DNA of 64,000 nucleotides from Candidatus Symbiopectobacterium endolongispinus (GCF_018777385.1 NZ_JAFJYB010000005.1:186001-250000); one strand, 5' to 3'. Numbered from the stretch's first letter, positions 1 to 11,563 are shown. Notes: generated by a model from the letters alone, not told the origin. Program-made: numbers and translations.

Positions 1-1
1 G

Positions 2-1111
<1,110 letters not shown>

Positions 1112-1133
1112 AACACGGCGGTTTACGCAGAAG

Positions 1134-1166
1134 AAAAAAGCGCAGGCAAGCCAGCGCTTTTGCATT
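1134..1166. terminator. Bidirectional terminator between envZ and pckA
   Basis: An 8-bp stem AAAAGCGC / GCGCTTTT (1136-1143 and 1154-1161) closes a 10-base loop, with A-rich sequence before and T-rich sequence after. It can therefore end transcription of convergent envZ and pckA. Confidence 0.75.
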
Positions 1167-1196
1167 TTATGGTGTGATTTCCGCCCCAATTTCGGG

Positions 1197-2804
1197 TCAG
1201 GCGCTTACCAGCGCCTGACCCGCAGGGGTGTCGGTATACTTGTCGAAGTTGGTGCAAAAACGCTGTGCCAAATCTTCGGCTTTCTCTTGCCACTTCTCCC
1301 GACTGGCATAGGTGTTGCGCGGATCCAAAATCTGAACATCGACGCCGGGCAGTGAGCTCGGAATAGCCAGATTGAAGATTGGCAACGTATGCATTTCAGC
1401 ATCATCAATGCTGCCATTGAGAATGGCATCAATGATGGCGCGGGTATCTTTAATCGAGATGCGTTTCCCTGAACCGTTCCAGCCGGTGTTCACCAGATAG
1501 GCTTATGCCCCTGCGGCTTTCATGCGTTTGACCAGAACTTCTGCATAACGAGTGGGATGGAGCGACAGGAACGTCGCACCAAAACAGGCGGAAAACGTCG
1601 GCGTAGGCTCGGTGATCCCGCGCTCTGTGCCAGCCAGTTTGGCGGTGAAGCCGGACAGGAAATGGTACTGCGTCTGGTCGGGCGTCAGGCGCGATACCGG
1701 TGGCAGAACGCCGAAAGCATCGGCCGTGAGGAAAATCACCTTACGAGCGTGTCCCGTTTTGGAAACCGGTTTGACGATGTTGTGAATATGGTAAATGGGA
1801 TAGGCGACGCGGGTGTTCTCCGTTTTGCTGCCATCGTTAAAATCCACGCTGCCATCTTCCCGTACCGTGACATTCTCCAGCAGCGCATCGCGTTTGATGG
1901 CACCGTAAATATCCGGTTCTGCTTCTTTCTACAGTTTGATGGTTTTGGCGTAGCAGCCGCCTTCAAAGTTAAACACGCCGTCATCATCCCAGCCGTGTTC
2001 GTCGTCGCTAATCAACTGGCGCTTCGGATCGGTGGACAGCGTGGTTTTTCCGGTGCCGGGCAGACCTAAGAAAATGGCCACATACCCTTTTTCTCCGACG
2101 TTGGCTGAACAGTGCATGGAAGCGATGCCCTTGAGCGGCAGCAGATAGTTCATGATCGAGAACATCCCTTTCTTCATTTCGCCGCCGTACCAGGTGCCGC
2201 CGATCAGTTGGATCCGCTCCGTCAGGTTGAGGACGACAAAATTCTCTGAGTTCAGCCCCTGCTCCTGCCATTGTGGATTGGTACATTTCGCCCCGTTCAT
2301 CACGATGAAATCGGGCTCAAACTGCGTGAGCTCATCCTCTTGCGGGCGAATAAACATGTTTTTGACGAAGTGGGCCTGCCAGGCAACCTCGGTGATAAAA
2401 CGCACTTTCAGACGGGTATCGTTGTTGGCTCCGCAGAAGGCATCGATGACAAACAGACGTTTGCCGGACAGTTGCTCGGTCACCAGTTGTTTCAGGTGGC
2501 TCCAGACTTCTTGTGTCATGGGGTGTTTATCGTTCTTGCCTTTGCCTTGATCCGACCACCACACGTGTTCACGCGAGGTGTCATCACGAACGATATATTT
2601 ATCTTTGGGCGAACGACCGGTAAAAACCCCGGTGTCGACGGCGATAGCGCCCAGCTTGGTTTCTATGCCGCGTTCATATCCCTCCAGGTCGGGAACGACC
2701 TCTTCCTGGAAAAGTACTTCATAACTCGGATTGTAGACAATCTCGCTGACATCGCGGATTCCATAAGCGGAGAGGGCTTGTGGTGCAATACCTTTGATCT
2801 GCAT
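1197..2804 (-). pseudogene. pckA: Phosphoenolpyruvate carboxykinase (ATP), broken by two nonsense codons
   Basis: PckA converts oxaloacetate to PEP in gluconeogenesis. The start ATG at 2804 follows a GGAG motif. The N-terminal two thirds, including the [12 protein letters not shown]-loop, is intact. The frame then meets TAG at 1929-1931 (after KTIKL, where E. coli has Ser) and TAA at 1503-1505 (in AAGA-x-AYLVNTGW). Beyond each stop the same frame continues with high similarity, so these are point mutations and not frameshifts. The C terminus ends three to four residues early, and the stop lies in a perfect hairpin (TCAGGCGC / GCGCCTGA, 1197-1218). Loss would block growth on organic acids that need this route. 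Read-through or sequence error is the alternative. Confidence 0.88.
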
Positions 2805-2962
2805 ATCGCTACTCCTCAATAGTTATAGTCATACTGATAATCATTGTACGAAGTAAGCCTATTTTAGCTGGGATAACAATCATAAAATTAAATAACTTAA
2901 GACATAGTTTTGTTTAATTTTCGTTAAGTGAAACGATTCTCCTCCTGTGGAGGCGAAAAATG

Positions 2963-2984
2963 AAAACGGGCACCGAAGTGCCCG
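2963..2984 (-). terminator. Rho-independent terminator of hslO
   Basis: Read on the minus strand, a CGGGCAC / GTGCCCG stem with a TTCG loop is followed by TTTTCATTTTT. It sits just downstream of the hslO stop. The rest of 2805-3019 is AT-rich and holds the divergent-side leader of pckA; nothing else was recognised. Confidence 0.75.
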
Positions 2985-3019
2985 CTTAGTCAGTAGCTTG
3001 GTATTAATGATCTCTACGA

Positions 3020-3891
3020 TTAATGCCTTGTGGCGTCTGCGCTGGCGTGACGAATGTCACTGAACTCGCTGGCGCTGAACAAGTAGTGAGTACCATAGTA
3101 ATCGCAATGCGTATCGATTTCTTGTTCTTGCTCCAACATCTCATGCAGATAGGTATCCGACAGCGTCATTAATGCATCTGCGCAACGTTCACGCGAACAA
3201 TGACAGTGAAACGATACGGTCTGCGGCTCGTAAAGCGTCACCGATTCCTGATGGTAAAGGCGATACAACACCTCGTTCGCAGGCAGGGTAAACAGCTCTT
3301 CGTTTTTGATGGTTGTTGTCAATTGCACCAGATGATCAAAATCGTCGTGGCCGACGTGCTGGGCGGGCAGCACTTGCAGCAGCATGCCTGCGGCAACCGG
3401 GCGGCCTTCATGCTCCCCGCTGCGAATAAACAACCGGGTAGGCAACTGTTCGGATTGCAGGAAATAGTTTTCCAGACAGCTGGCAACCGAATCGCCCTCC
3501 AGCCCCACCACTCCTTGATAGCGCTCACCTTCCTCGGGCGTAATGGTGATCACCAGATAGCCATTACCTACCATGTCACGCAGCGTAGCGTTAGGCGCAA
3601 TCTCGCCTTGCAAGCGGGCAACGCCGCGCATTTGCTGCTGATTATTGCCGTTGATGACGGCGAGTTTCAGCGGGCCGTCGCCTTGAAGCTGTACGGTGAT
3701 ATCGCCATTGAACTTCAACGTCGCCGTCAACAGGCTGGTGGTGGCAAGCATATCACCCAGAATCAGGCGCACCGGGGCCGGGTAGTCGTGGTTTTCCAGA
3801 ATCTGTTGTAGGTATTACTGATCGTCACCAACTCGCCGAGAATGGCATGATTTTCAAACAGATAACGGTGTAGTTGGTCATGGTTGGACAT
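3020..3891 (-). pseudogene. hslO: Redox-regulated chaperone Hsp33, frameshifted
   Basis: Hsp33 is a cytosolic holdase activated by oxidation of a four-Cys zinc centre. The expected start ATG is at 3891 ([16 protein letters not shown]...). About 25 codons in, near 3815, the frame shifts by one base: [10 protein letters not shown] is recovered only in another frame, which has a TAA immediately upstream. The remaining 250 codons match Hsp33. The zinc-binding C-terminal region keeps CHCS but the last motif, normally CDYCG, reads CDYYG, so one zinc ligand is lost (a TGC to TAC type change). Two independent lesions make this a convincing pseudogene. In E. coli it forms a unit with hslR and yrfG, as here. 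Confidence 0.88.
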
Positions 3892-3915
3892 GGTTTCTCT
3901 CTTAATGGTCAGGAA

Positions 3916-4323
3916 CTACTCTGAATCACTTTGTTTAAATTTTATCAGATCGCGCCGTTCTTTTTTATCGGGACGACGATCCGGGTGCGGCATCGTCAGG
4001 GCTTTCATCTTGCGAGCCAAGGCGACCTTTTCGCATTTTTCGACGCTTTGCTCGGTCTCTCGATACAGCAATTGCGCTTCAGGTGCCGAGCGACGTTGTG
4101 AACTGAGGGCTGAGACCAGTACAGCGCGTTCGTCGTTGCCCTGGCGCAGTTTGATTTCAGCATCCAGTTCTACCAGCTTGCTGGGCTTGGTGCGCTGCCC
4201 ATTGTAATGCACCTTGCCGCCGTCGATGGCTTCGCGCGCGACAGCCCGGGTTTTGTAAAATCGAGCAGCCCAGAGCCATTTGTCCAGGCGAATACTGTCA
4301 TCTGACTCGGTATTCTATTTCAT
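3916..4323 (-). pseudogene. hslR: Ribosome-associated heat-shock protein HslR (Hsp15), stop at codon 3
   Basis: Hsp15 is an S4-domain RNA-binding protein that rescues 50S subunits carrying stalled peptidyl-tRNA. From ATG at 4323 the frame reads M-K-stop (TAG at 4315-4317). It then continues uninterrupted with the whole S4 motif (RLDKWLWAARFYKTRAVAREAI...) to the conserved KKERRDLIKF tail. The only usable downstream ATG (4212) would remove most of the S4 domain. The rest of the gene is well preserved, so the stop is recent, unless an unrecognised non-ATG start after codon 3 is used. Confidence 0.75.
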
Positions 4324-4363
4324 ATCAACCTCTTGCTCATATACGTCTGGAGCATAAAATGCA

Positions 4364-5053
4364 TTATCCGGACGCGCGTTGCGCCATGCGTAAAGCGGGC
4401 AGGAACGCCAGATAATCATTCATAGCTGGATGGCGAGCAAAGGATTTCTCCTGCTGGCCTGAGTCAGGATTGGTGACTCCCAGGCAGTAGCGCAGGCCAA
4501 ACGCTTTGGCAGCATCCAGAATCGGTTCGCTGTCATCGATAAACAGCGTGCGTTCAGGATCAAATCCTACCTGCGCGTGCGCCTGTTGCCACAGTTGCTG
4601 ATGCTCCTTCGGATACCCATACGTATGGGTGGAAAGTAATAAATCAAGGTGTCTGTCGAGCCCGGTATGCGCCATTTTGACCGCCAGACCGTGTGGATGA
4701 GCGTTGGTAAGCAATACGCGCTGTTTACCACTAGCGGCCAATGCGGCGAGAAACGGCTCGGTATCGGCGCGCAAACAGGCGCGTGCGCCTATTTCACTGG
4801 TCATCTGATAGATATCAAGACCGAGGCGTTCGCTCCAGTAATCAAAGCAGTACCAGTTCAATGTGTTTTGGACGGCGTGATACTCCCGTTCAATCACCGC
4901 TTTGGCATCCCTCAGGGAGATATCCCTTTCCACGCTCAATCGCTGCGGCACCAGTTGCAGCCAGAAGTAGCTGTCAAAGGCCAGGTCCAGCAGGGTGCCA
5001 TCCATGTCCAGGATAACGGTATCGATATCATTCCAATTGAGATCTTGCTGCAT
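4364..5053 (-). CDS. yrfG: GMP/IMP nucleotidase YrfG (HAD family)
   Basis: HAD-superfamily 5'-nucleotidase acting on purine mononucleotides. Motif I is DMDGTLLDL near the N terminus, motif II is LLTNAHP, and motif III/IV lies in YPKE...FIDDSE. The start at 5053 (MQQDLNWNDIDTV) is preferred over the upstream ATG at 5107 because it aligns with E. coli YrfG (MHINIAWQDVDTV). Length about 229 codons is normal. No lesion is visible, in contrast to both neighbours. Confidence 0.9.
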   Translation of the reverse strand: MQQDLNWNDIDTVILDMDGTLLDLAFDSYFWLQLVPQRLSVERDISLRDAKAVIEREYHAVQNTLNWYCFDYWSERLGLDIYQMTSEIGARACLRADTEPFLAALAASGKQRVLLTNAHPHGLAVKMAHTGLDRHLDLLLSTHTYGYPKEHQQLWQQAHAQVGFDPERTLFIDDSEPILDAAKAFGLRYCLGVTNPDSGQQEKSFARHPAMNDYLAFLPALRMAQRASG

Positions 5054-5162
5054 CTCTACTCCGGTAGCGGCGGTGGGGGCATCGTGCAGAAAAGCACCGC
5101 GTCGCACGGCGTCGGTAGCATGCTCTCTGAGGTCGTCAGCAACGGGTCGTGTTTAGACGCGC

Positions 5163-6168
5163 CTAATCATTCATCCGGTAGGCGCGGCCTTCCATCAAGA
5201 TAGGTGTGGCGAGTCGGGTTGAAAAGCACGCATCGTAGTACTGTTTGATATCGCGTTCGCGCTGCTGACTTTTGCGCATTTTTACCAGCATCAGCGCCAG
5301 ATTGGCAACCAGTACTACCGAGAGCACCAGCATCAATAACCCAGTGCCGAAATAGCGCCACAGCGTGATGGCGTCAGGATCGCTGCGTAAATTGATGTGC
5401 TGCGTTCCGTTGGCATCGGTGGAGAGTTGTGTGATAACCCCTTTGGCGCTAAAGGGCGTGTGCAGCAGCATGGCGGCAGCGGCAAGCCAGGGTATCACCG
5501 CCAACGGCGTCATCAGGCTGATAAACAACAGCAGAAAAGCCAATGAAATCAAAATCGATTCCCGAATGCTCGAGGCGTGATGCACTGCGTATTCTTCTCG
5601 TGTTTCCTTGCGAACGGCAACCAGCTCGGCGCGTTCATTCCCCTCTTCTCGAATCGAGGCATTACGTTCAGGTATTACCGGCGGCGGTAAAATGCTCTGA
5701 TCGCTGTGCTCAACGCATTCACTCAAGGAATGTCCGTTGAGCGCAACGACCAGCGGAATTGAGCGGGTGTTAATCAGCTCAATATGGTTGTTCTCGGTGA
5801 TGTACTGTTCCCAGTCAGCAGGCAGGTGTATCTATTGCGTATCAATAAAATAACGCCATTTGTTCGCCGTGTTGGTAGTGAGGCCATAACGCGTAATGCT
5901 GTGAGTGAGCACATAGACGCGCGGATCTTGGCGAGTACGCTGTAACACAGGCAACGTGCTGGGTGCTGACAGTTGCAGATTGGCGAGTGTCAAATAGCGC
6001 TCGATGGCGGCACGCTCATCGTGCGTTAATGTGCGTTCTCGCGCGTGCATGACGGCGAAGGACGGTTTTGTAAAGGGTAAATGGCGACGCATACGGTATC
6101 CAGTGTAACTTCCGATGACGATAAGACAGGCAAACAATAGGGATAAAAAGAATAACTATTGTGCTCAT
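5163..6168 (-). pseudogene. igaA: IgaA (Rcs attenuator), remnant with large internal deletion
   Basis: IgaA (YrfF) is an inner-membrane protein of about 710 residues that restrains the Rcs phosphorelay. Here only about 335 codons remain. The start MSTIVILFI (ATG 6168) is separated by a frameshift near 6137 from the continuing frame. A TAG at 5832-5834 interrupts NKWRYFIDTQ-x-IHLPADWEQYI. The sequence jumps in frame from the second membrane region (...VIPWLAAAAMLL) straight to HTPFSAKGVITQLSTDANGTQH near the C terminus. That removes the third membrane segment and most of the periplasmic domain, roughly 370 codons. At least three lesions; certainly non-functional. In Salmonella, loss of igaA is tolerated only when Rcs is inactive. 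Confidence 0.92.
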
Positions 6169-6609
6169 GCCATCCTCATTCCAACGCTGATAATTCGGAT
6201 ACTAGCAAACTTATCCCGAGAGTGATAATCCGTATGTCATTGTTAATCAGCTTGAATAACTAATTAACGCAATAAATTTTTCCTATATTTCTTCAATCTT
6301 ACCAAGAGAAAATCAGAAGAAAACATGGGGAAAATCTGAATTTATTGCGATGTGTTGACTTTTATTTTTTTCGGGGAAAAGCCGTAATGTTTGTTATTTG
6401 TTGCAATTGCGTAAATTGAGTATTTTCAGAGTTGCGGTAAAATAATCTGTTAACGCACAATGTGAGCAGTATCAAAAAAGAAAATTAACGTTTTTTTTGC
6501 ATTCTGCGGCGTTCCCGTTACGGAAAAAGAGGTGCCGGTTCCTCACCTTTTTTTGACGGACATCAGTTTTTTTGTTGTCGCAGGAATGCCTCGTAGGGCG
6601 AATATATTT
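6169..6609. promoter_or_regulatory. Divergent igaA-nudE intergenic region
   Basis: About 440 bp of AT-rich, gene-free sequence between the divergently transcribed igaA remnant and nudE. I found no convincing promoter pair, operator or RNA gene. Confidence 0.4.
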
Positions 6610-7182
6610 ATGGATAACAATCTGAAAAAACCGAAAATTCTGAACGTGGAGACGGTGGCTCGCTCGCGCCTGTTTAACGTGGAATCGGTTTATCTTGAGT
6701 TCAGCAACGGCGTGCGCCGCGTGTATGAACGGATGCACCCTTCGGGGCGAGAAGCGGTGATGATTGTGCCGATTATCGACAATCAACTGGTGCTGGTGCG
6801 CGAATACGCCGTTGGTATCGAACAGTATGAATTGGGGTTCCCCAAAGGGCTCATCGATCCTGGGGAAACCGTTTTTGAAGCGGCGAATCGTGAATTGATG
6901 GAAGAAGCGGGATTCGGCGCACACCAGATGTCGCTGTTGGCGACGCTGACGTTGGCGCCTTCCTATTTCTCCAGCCGCATGAATATCGTGGTTGCGCGTG
7001 ACCTTTATCCGCAGACGCGAGAAGGGGATGAGCCTGAGCCGCTGATTCCAGTGCGCTGGCCGTTGGATAATCTGTTGAGCCTGTTGCAGGAACCGGATTT
7101 TCGCGAAGCGCGTAACGTCAGTGCGCTGTTTTTAACGCGCGAGTGGTTGGCAGGACAGACACTTTCATCGTCCCCGGCCTAG
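6610..7182 (+). CDS. nudE: ADP compounds hydrolase NudE (Nudix)
   Basis: Nudix hydrolase acting on ADP-ribose, AMP-containing dinucleotides and NADH. The Nudix box is complete: GLIDPGETVFEAANRELMEE followed by AGFGA, matching Gx5Ex7REUxEExGU. The start at 6610 (MDNNLKKPKILNVE) aligns with E. coli NudE; upstream in-frame ATGs encode unrelated sequence. The last residues (SSSPA) and the stop codon lie inside the first palindrome of a REP-like element (7171-7250), so the C-terminal tail appears to have been replaced by that element. The catalytic core is unaffected. Confidence 0.9.
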   Translation: MDNNLKKPKILNVETVARSRLFNVESVYLEFSNGVRRVYERMHPSGREAVMIVPIIDNQLVLVREYAVGIEQYELGFPKGLIDPGETVFEAANRELMEEAGFGAHQMSLLATLTLAPSYFSSRMNIVVARDLYPQTREGDEPEPLIPVRWPLDNLLSLLQEPDFREARNVSALFLTREWLAGQTLSSSPA

Positions 7183-7250
7183 GCCGGGGAACGCTTGCAG
7201 AAATAATCCGTTTGGTTTGTAAGCGATTCCCGCCTGCGCGGGAATGACGG
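7171..7250 (-). repeat. REP-like two-hairpin element, copy 1
   Basis: Palindrome TCCCCGGCCTAGGCCGGGGA (7171-7190) is followed after about 35 bp by ATTCCCGC-CTGC-GCGGGAAT (7226-7245) and GAC. This is the reverse orientation of the elements at 27436 and 39783. It sits between the convergent nudE and mrcA genes and overlaps the nudE stop codon. Confidence 0.75.
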
Positions 7251-7275
7251 GAAGGTGCTCGTCCGTGGCGAAGCG

Positions 7276-9431
7276 TTAAAACAGCTCTTCGCTCTGACCG
7301 TTTTCCATCAAGGTGGTGCCTGCCTCGTGGACTTCAAACTCCGTAGGCTGCGTGCCATCGATAAAATATTCCGCACGGCTGTTGCTACCGTCGCTGGAGA
7401 GTTTACCAGTGTAGCGATCGATGGTGACGGTAACGACGCCCGGCGGCGGCGTCAGCGCCTGCTCTGCCACTTGCAAGGCGACTTTCATATAGTCATCCAG
7501 TCATCCCAAGCGGGTTGGGCGCTCTTTGCGCCGCCCTCATAACCCGATATCTGATCTTTAATTGCACCAGAAACCGTGCTGCGGCCCAGATTGCGGCGAT
7601 GGTCATCAAAGCCAATCCACACCGAGGTGACAAGGTTGGGCCCGTAGCCGGAGAACCAGGCATCTTTGGAACTGTTGGTGGTGCCAGTTTTGCCGCCGAT
7701 GTCATGGCGCTGCAAATCTTTACCAGCACGCCAGCCTGTTCCCATCCAGCCGGGTTCGCCAAAGACGTTACTGTTGAGCGCACTCTTCATCAGAAACGAC
7801 AACGGCGTACTGATGACATGTGGTGCATACGGCAACGTACTTACCTGCGCTTCGGTTGGCGTGACGGCATCAATCTGTGGTTGAGGCACAGTGCCCTGCT
7901 GCTCTTGCGAAGTGGCGACGTTTTCCATGCTGTCCGTTGAGAGTACGGCTGAGAGCGGTGTTTCACCATAAACCAGCGGCAGATTGCAGGTGTCGCACAC
8001 GGTTTTCGGCGTTGCGTTGAAAAGCGTGTTACCAGCGTTATTCTCGATACGGGAAATGAAGTAAGAGTCAACCAGGTAACCCCCCGTTAGCCATCACGGC
8101 ATAGCCTCTGACTACCTGGAGCGGCGTGAAGGAGGCAGCACCCAGCGCCAGCGATTCGGTACGCACAATGTTTTGCTGCGGGAAACCGAAACGCTGTAGG
8201 TAATCAGCCGCATAATCAACGCCCATGGCGCGCATCGCGCGCACCATCACCACGTTTTTATACTGACCAAGCCCTTGACATAAGCGAATCGGACCGTCGT
8301 AGATTGCCGGAGAGTTCTTCGGACTCCAGTCTGAGCCAGCGTCAGCCCCTTATCCATGGCGGCGGTGTAGAAGAACGGTTTGATATTGGAACCAATCTGA
8401 CGCAGCGCCTGCGTGACGCGGTTGAACTTGCTCTGATTGAAATCAAAGCCGCCGACCAGCGCTTCAATGGCACCGTTGGTCTGGTTCATGGACACCAGCG
8501 CGGAGTTGACGTCCGGCGCTTGTCCCAGCAACCAGTCGTTGCCCACTTTACGCACCCACACCTGCTGGCCAGTTTGCACCACATCGGTGACGCGGCGCGG
8601 CATCGCCCCTTGCAGTACGTCGGATTTAAACGGACGCGCCCATTTCATACCGGCCAGTGGCAGCACAACGCTGCTGCCATCGGCCACCAGCTTCTCATTA
8701 CGCGCCTGATCGTACTGGGCCTGCGTGATGTAATTTTCATCGCGCATACGGGCCAGCACCACATTGCGGCGCGCCACGGCGCGATCGTAGGAGTAGAGCG
8801 GGTTAAAGGTGGATGGTGCTTTAGGTAAACCGGCGATGGTGGCCATTTGGCTCAGCGTCAGTTGGTCAACTGAGCGGCCAAAGTAGACGTGCGCAGCAGC
8901 ACCCACCCCGTAGGCGCGATATCCGAGATAAATCTTGTTGAGATAAAGCTCCAGGATCTCGTCTTTGGTCAGCAACTGTTCAATGCGGATCGCCGGAAAC
9001 ACTTCTTTGATCTTACGGATCAGCGTGCGTTTAGGGCTCAAAAAGAAGTTGCGTGCCAACTACTGCGTGATGGTACTCGCCCCTTGCGATGCGTGCCCGG
9101 AGGTCAACGCAATAGTGGCGGCGCGCACAATCCCTACCGGATCGACACCGTGATGCTCGTAGAAGTGGCTGTCTTCGGTAGCGATAAACGCGTGGACCAT
9201 TTCAGGCGGAATCTGACCCAACTTCAGCGGAATGCGGCGCTTATCACCGAACTGGGAAATCAGCTCACCGTCGGAGCTGAACACCTGCATTGGCGTTTGT
9301 AACCGGACATCTTTCAACGTTGCTACATCGGGCAACTGAGGCTCGATATAACGATATAGCCCATATATCGACGCGGCTCCAAGCAGAATGCAAGTCACTG
9401 CAAGGATGAATAAATACTTTACGAACTTCAC
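7276..9431 (-). pseudogene. mrcA: Penicillin-binding protein 1A, heavily degraded
   Basis: PBP1A is a bifunctional glycosyltransferase/transpeptidase of about 850 residues. The likely start is GTG at 9431 (VKFVKYLFILAV). Lesions in order: TAG at 9060-9062 in STITQ-x-LARNFF (Gln in E. coli); in-frame loss of about 120 codons between AQYDQARNEKL and VADGSSVVLP; a deletion plus frameshift after MDKGLTLAQ; the SKN motif reads YKN; a run of six C (8080-8085) with one extra base shifts the frame after YAVMANGG; and a small insertion near 7490 breaks the end. The SNIKPF and KTGTT transpeptidase motifs survive. Peptidoglycan synthesis would then depend on another class A enzyme such as PBP1B (not in this window). 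Confidence 0.95.
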
Positions 9432-9584
9432 CGGGAATTTTCCATTCAGTAGCGTGCGGACAGTTTCTAAACAATTGCCCGCTAGTATAAAGGTAAGCCT
9501 GCACTGTGGATACGTTCTTTTATTCAGCACACGTTTTCAGCAACGCGTGCCCTTCTCAACGACGAGGGAGAGGTCGCATTGAAC

Positions 9585-10436
9585 ATGGCTTATCACCATT
9601 GGCAGGTCGGATTAGATATACAAAACGGATGTCTGCGTGCCCTGGCCGTACAGCGCCGCCGCCATGGCTGGCAACTGCGTCAGTGGTGGCAAATCCCACT
9701 GCCTGCGGACACATTAAGGGAGGGGAGTTTACAGCATTCCGACGCGTTGTGCGATGTCCTGGCGCAATTGCGGCGGGTGCTACCGCGCCGAATATCGTTG
9801 CGCGTTGGCTTTCCGGCCCAGCGTGTGTTGCAGCAGCTTATGGCGGCCCCTGACAGCCGTCTGCGGGAGCCAGAGCGTGGCTGGTATATTGACCATCAGG
9901 CGGCGCGTCAGTTTCCCATTGGTCGAGAATCGTTGGTGCTCGACTATCGCAGTGAGCCCCAGTCACCGGGGGCGTTAATGATTACCGCGGCCAAACGTGA
10001 AGAGGTGGCGCAGTGGCAAGATTGCCTGCATCGTGCCGGGCTAACGCCGGATGTGTTGGATATTGTGCCCTGCGCGTTGTGCACCATGGCCCAATTGGCG
10101 GGGGTGGCTTCTGATTCCCTGCTGTTGCACCGCCTTGATACCGATCACTGGCTGTGGGTTTCGCCGTTATCTCAGCCGCTGTCGTTTGGTGTTATCTCGC
10201 AAGACGTGGTGACACAGTGTGGCGACATCGTCACCTGTGTGAGCAATCACTACCCTGGAAAGCGCGGTGAAATCACGTATTACAGTGGTGAATGCGGCGA
10301 GGACATTTCGTTCTCTGTGCACCAGCTGGCATCGTGGTCGCCGTTTGACATTTTGCATCAAGCCTATCCGCCGCTGCCGCTTAACCCGTCCCAGTTTGTG
10401 GTGGCGGGTGGTTTGGCCCTGCGGGCGGACGATTAA
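9585..10436 (+). CDS. hofM: HofM (PilM-like pilus/DNA-uptake protein)
   Basis: PilM-like cytoplasmic actin-fold protein of the hofMNOPQ operon, divergent from mrcA as in E. coli; the operon relates to uptake and use of DNA. Begins MAYHHWQVGLDIQNGCLRALAV, a typical PilM start, and runs 283 codons, slightly longer than E. coli HofM. A GAGGGAGAGG purine stretch is 12 bases before this ATG and 6 before an in-frame TTG (9579), so the true start may be the TTG. It overlaps hofN by one base (TAATG). Intact itself, but every partner gene in the operon is broken, so it probably has no function left. Confidence 0.8.
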   Translation: MAYHHWQVGLDIQNGCLRALAVQRRRHGWQLRQWWQIPLPADTLREGSLQHSDALCDVLAQLRRVLPRRISLRVGFPAQRVLQQLMAAPDSRLREPERGWYIDHQAARQFPIGRESLVLDYRSEPQSPGALMITAAKREEVAQWQDCLHRAGLTPDVLDIVPCALCTMAQLAGVASDSLLLHRLDTDHWLWVSPLSQPLSFGVISQDVVTQCGDIVTCVSNHYPGKRGEITYYSGECGEDISFSVHQLASWSPFDILHQAYPPLPLNPSQFVVAGGLALRADD

Positions 10437-11028
10437 TGCACACCTTTCGCGTCAATCTGTTGCCATGGCGTCAACGCCGATGGGTACGAGATACTCGCCG
10501 TTGGTGGCTGTGGCTGCTGTTTTTCCTGGGGAGCTTGTTGATCGCGCTGGCGGTGTGCCGTGGGGGGTTGACCAACAACGTGGCGCGATGGAGGAAACGC
10601 TGCGCACGTTGCAACAAAAGCACCTCGCCGACAGCGCACAACTGCGTGAGGTAGGACGGTTGATGGTCGCCCTGCAACAGTGGCACGCGTAGCAGCAAGC
10701 AGAAAACAACACCCGAGTGCTTAACCGGGGTTATGAACAGCTGTTAACGCAACTGGCGCAGTGGGTGCCTGATGGGCTGTGACTTACCGCCATCACCGTG
10801 CAGGATGGCAAGGTCTATCTGACGGGCAGAAGCCATGAGTATGCCGATATCGTGCACTTCAGCTCCCGACTCGCAACCGAAACAGCGCTGACGTCAGCAC
10901 GTCTGATGCAAACATGGCAGGAAATAATGGCGTCACCCAAGGGTGACGTGCCGGGATTGACGTTTCACCTTCAGGTGGATTGGCGCGTTGAGCGCCTTTC
11001 TTTGCAGGACGAGCCCCATGATGAGTAG
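10436..11028 (+). pseudogene. hofN: HofN (PilN-like), broken
   Basis: Starts MHTFRVNLLPWRQRRW followed by a membrane helix, typical of PilN/HofN. A run of six G (10562-10567) shifts the frame; the other frame continues MEETLRTLQQKHLADSAQL. That frame then meets TAG at 10690-10692 and TGA near 10780 (probably from Trp) before the C-terminal part LTAITVQDGKVYLTGRSHEYADIV. Three lesions. Confidence 0.85.
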
Positions 11029-11563
11029 TGTGCGCTCTCTGTGGCTGAGGTTTATGGCAACCTCACAATGGACGCAGTGGTTGGTGCAAGGTCTGGTGAT
11101 GGGAATGCTAGCTGCGTTGGGATATTACACGGTGCTGCAACCGGAACGTGCTGTCGTGTAGCGCTTGCGACAACATCTTGCGCACTCGAGTGAGGCGAAC
11201 GCTGCGCTGGTGCTGCGTTTGGATGATTTCCCTGCATTGGCGACGTTGCAACAACAGTGGGATACCTTGCCGGATAAACCAGTTCATCACGCGACGGTGG
11301 CGCTGACAGAGCGCCTGCTGCTGCCGCTCTCTGCATCGAATGCAGCATTAATAACATTACAACCTCCGAATACCCCACATCTACAGCCGTGGAAAATGAT
11401 AGTAAGTACTGACTTTTTTGGTGCGTTGATGCTTATTCAGCACATCACCGCATCTACGCAACCGCTGCATATACACTCGCTCTCCATTGATGTGCAACAC
11501 GACGTGTTGCATCTGGAAATGCAGATTGCTGTTCCTGGCTCTGGTGAGGAGGCGCAACGGTGA
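11018..11563 (+). pseudogene. hofO: HofO (PilO-like), nonsense mutation
   Basis: The ATG at 11018 overlaps the end of hofN. After a short N-terminal part with one membrane helix (QWLVQGLVMGMLAALGYYTVL) the frame reaches TAG at 11159-11161. The same frame continues for 133 codons to the natural end, which overlaps the hofP start. One point lesion; otherwise preserved. Confidence 0.8.

Noticed and set aside
1197-1218. Perfect hairpin at the 3' end of pckA as an independent regulatory element.
   Set aside because: Lies in coding sequence and has no T-run; the adjacent hairpin at 1136-1161 is the better terminator.
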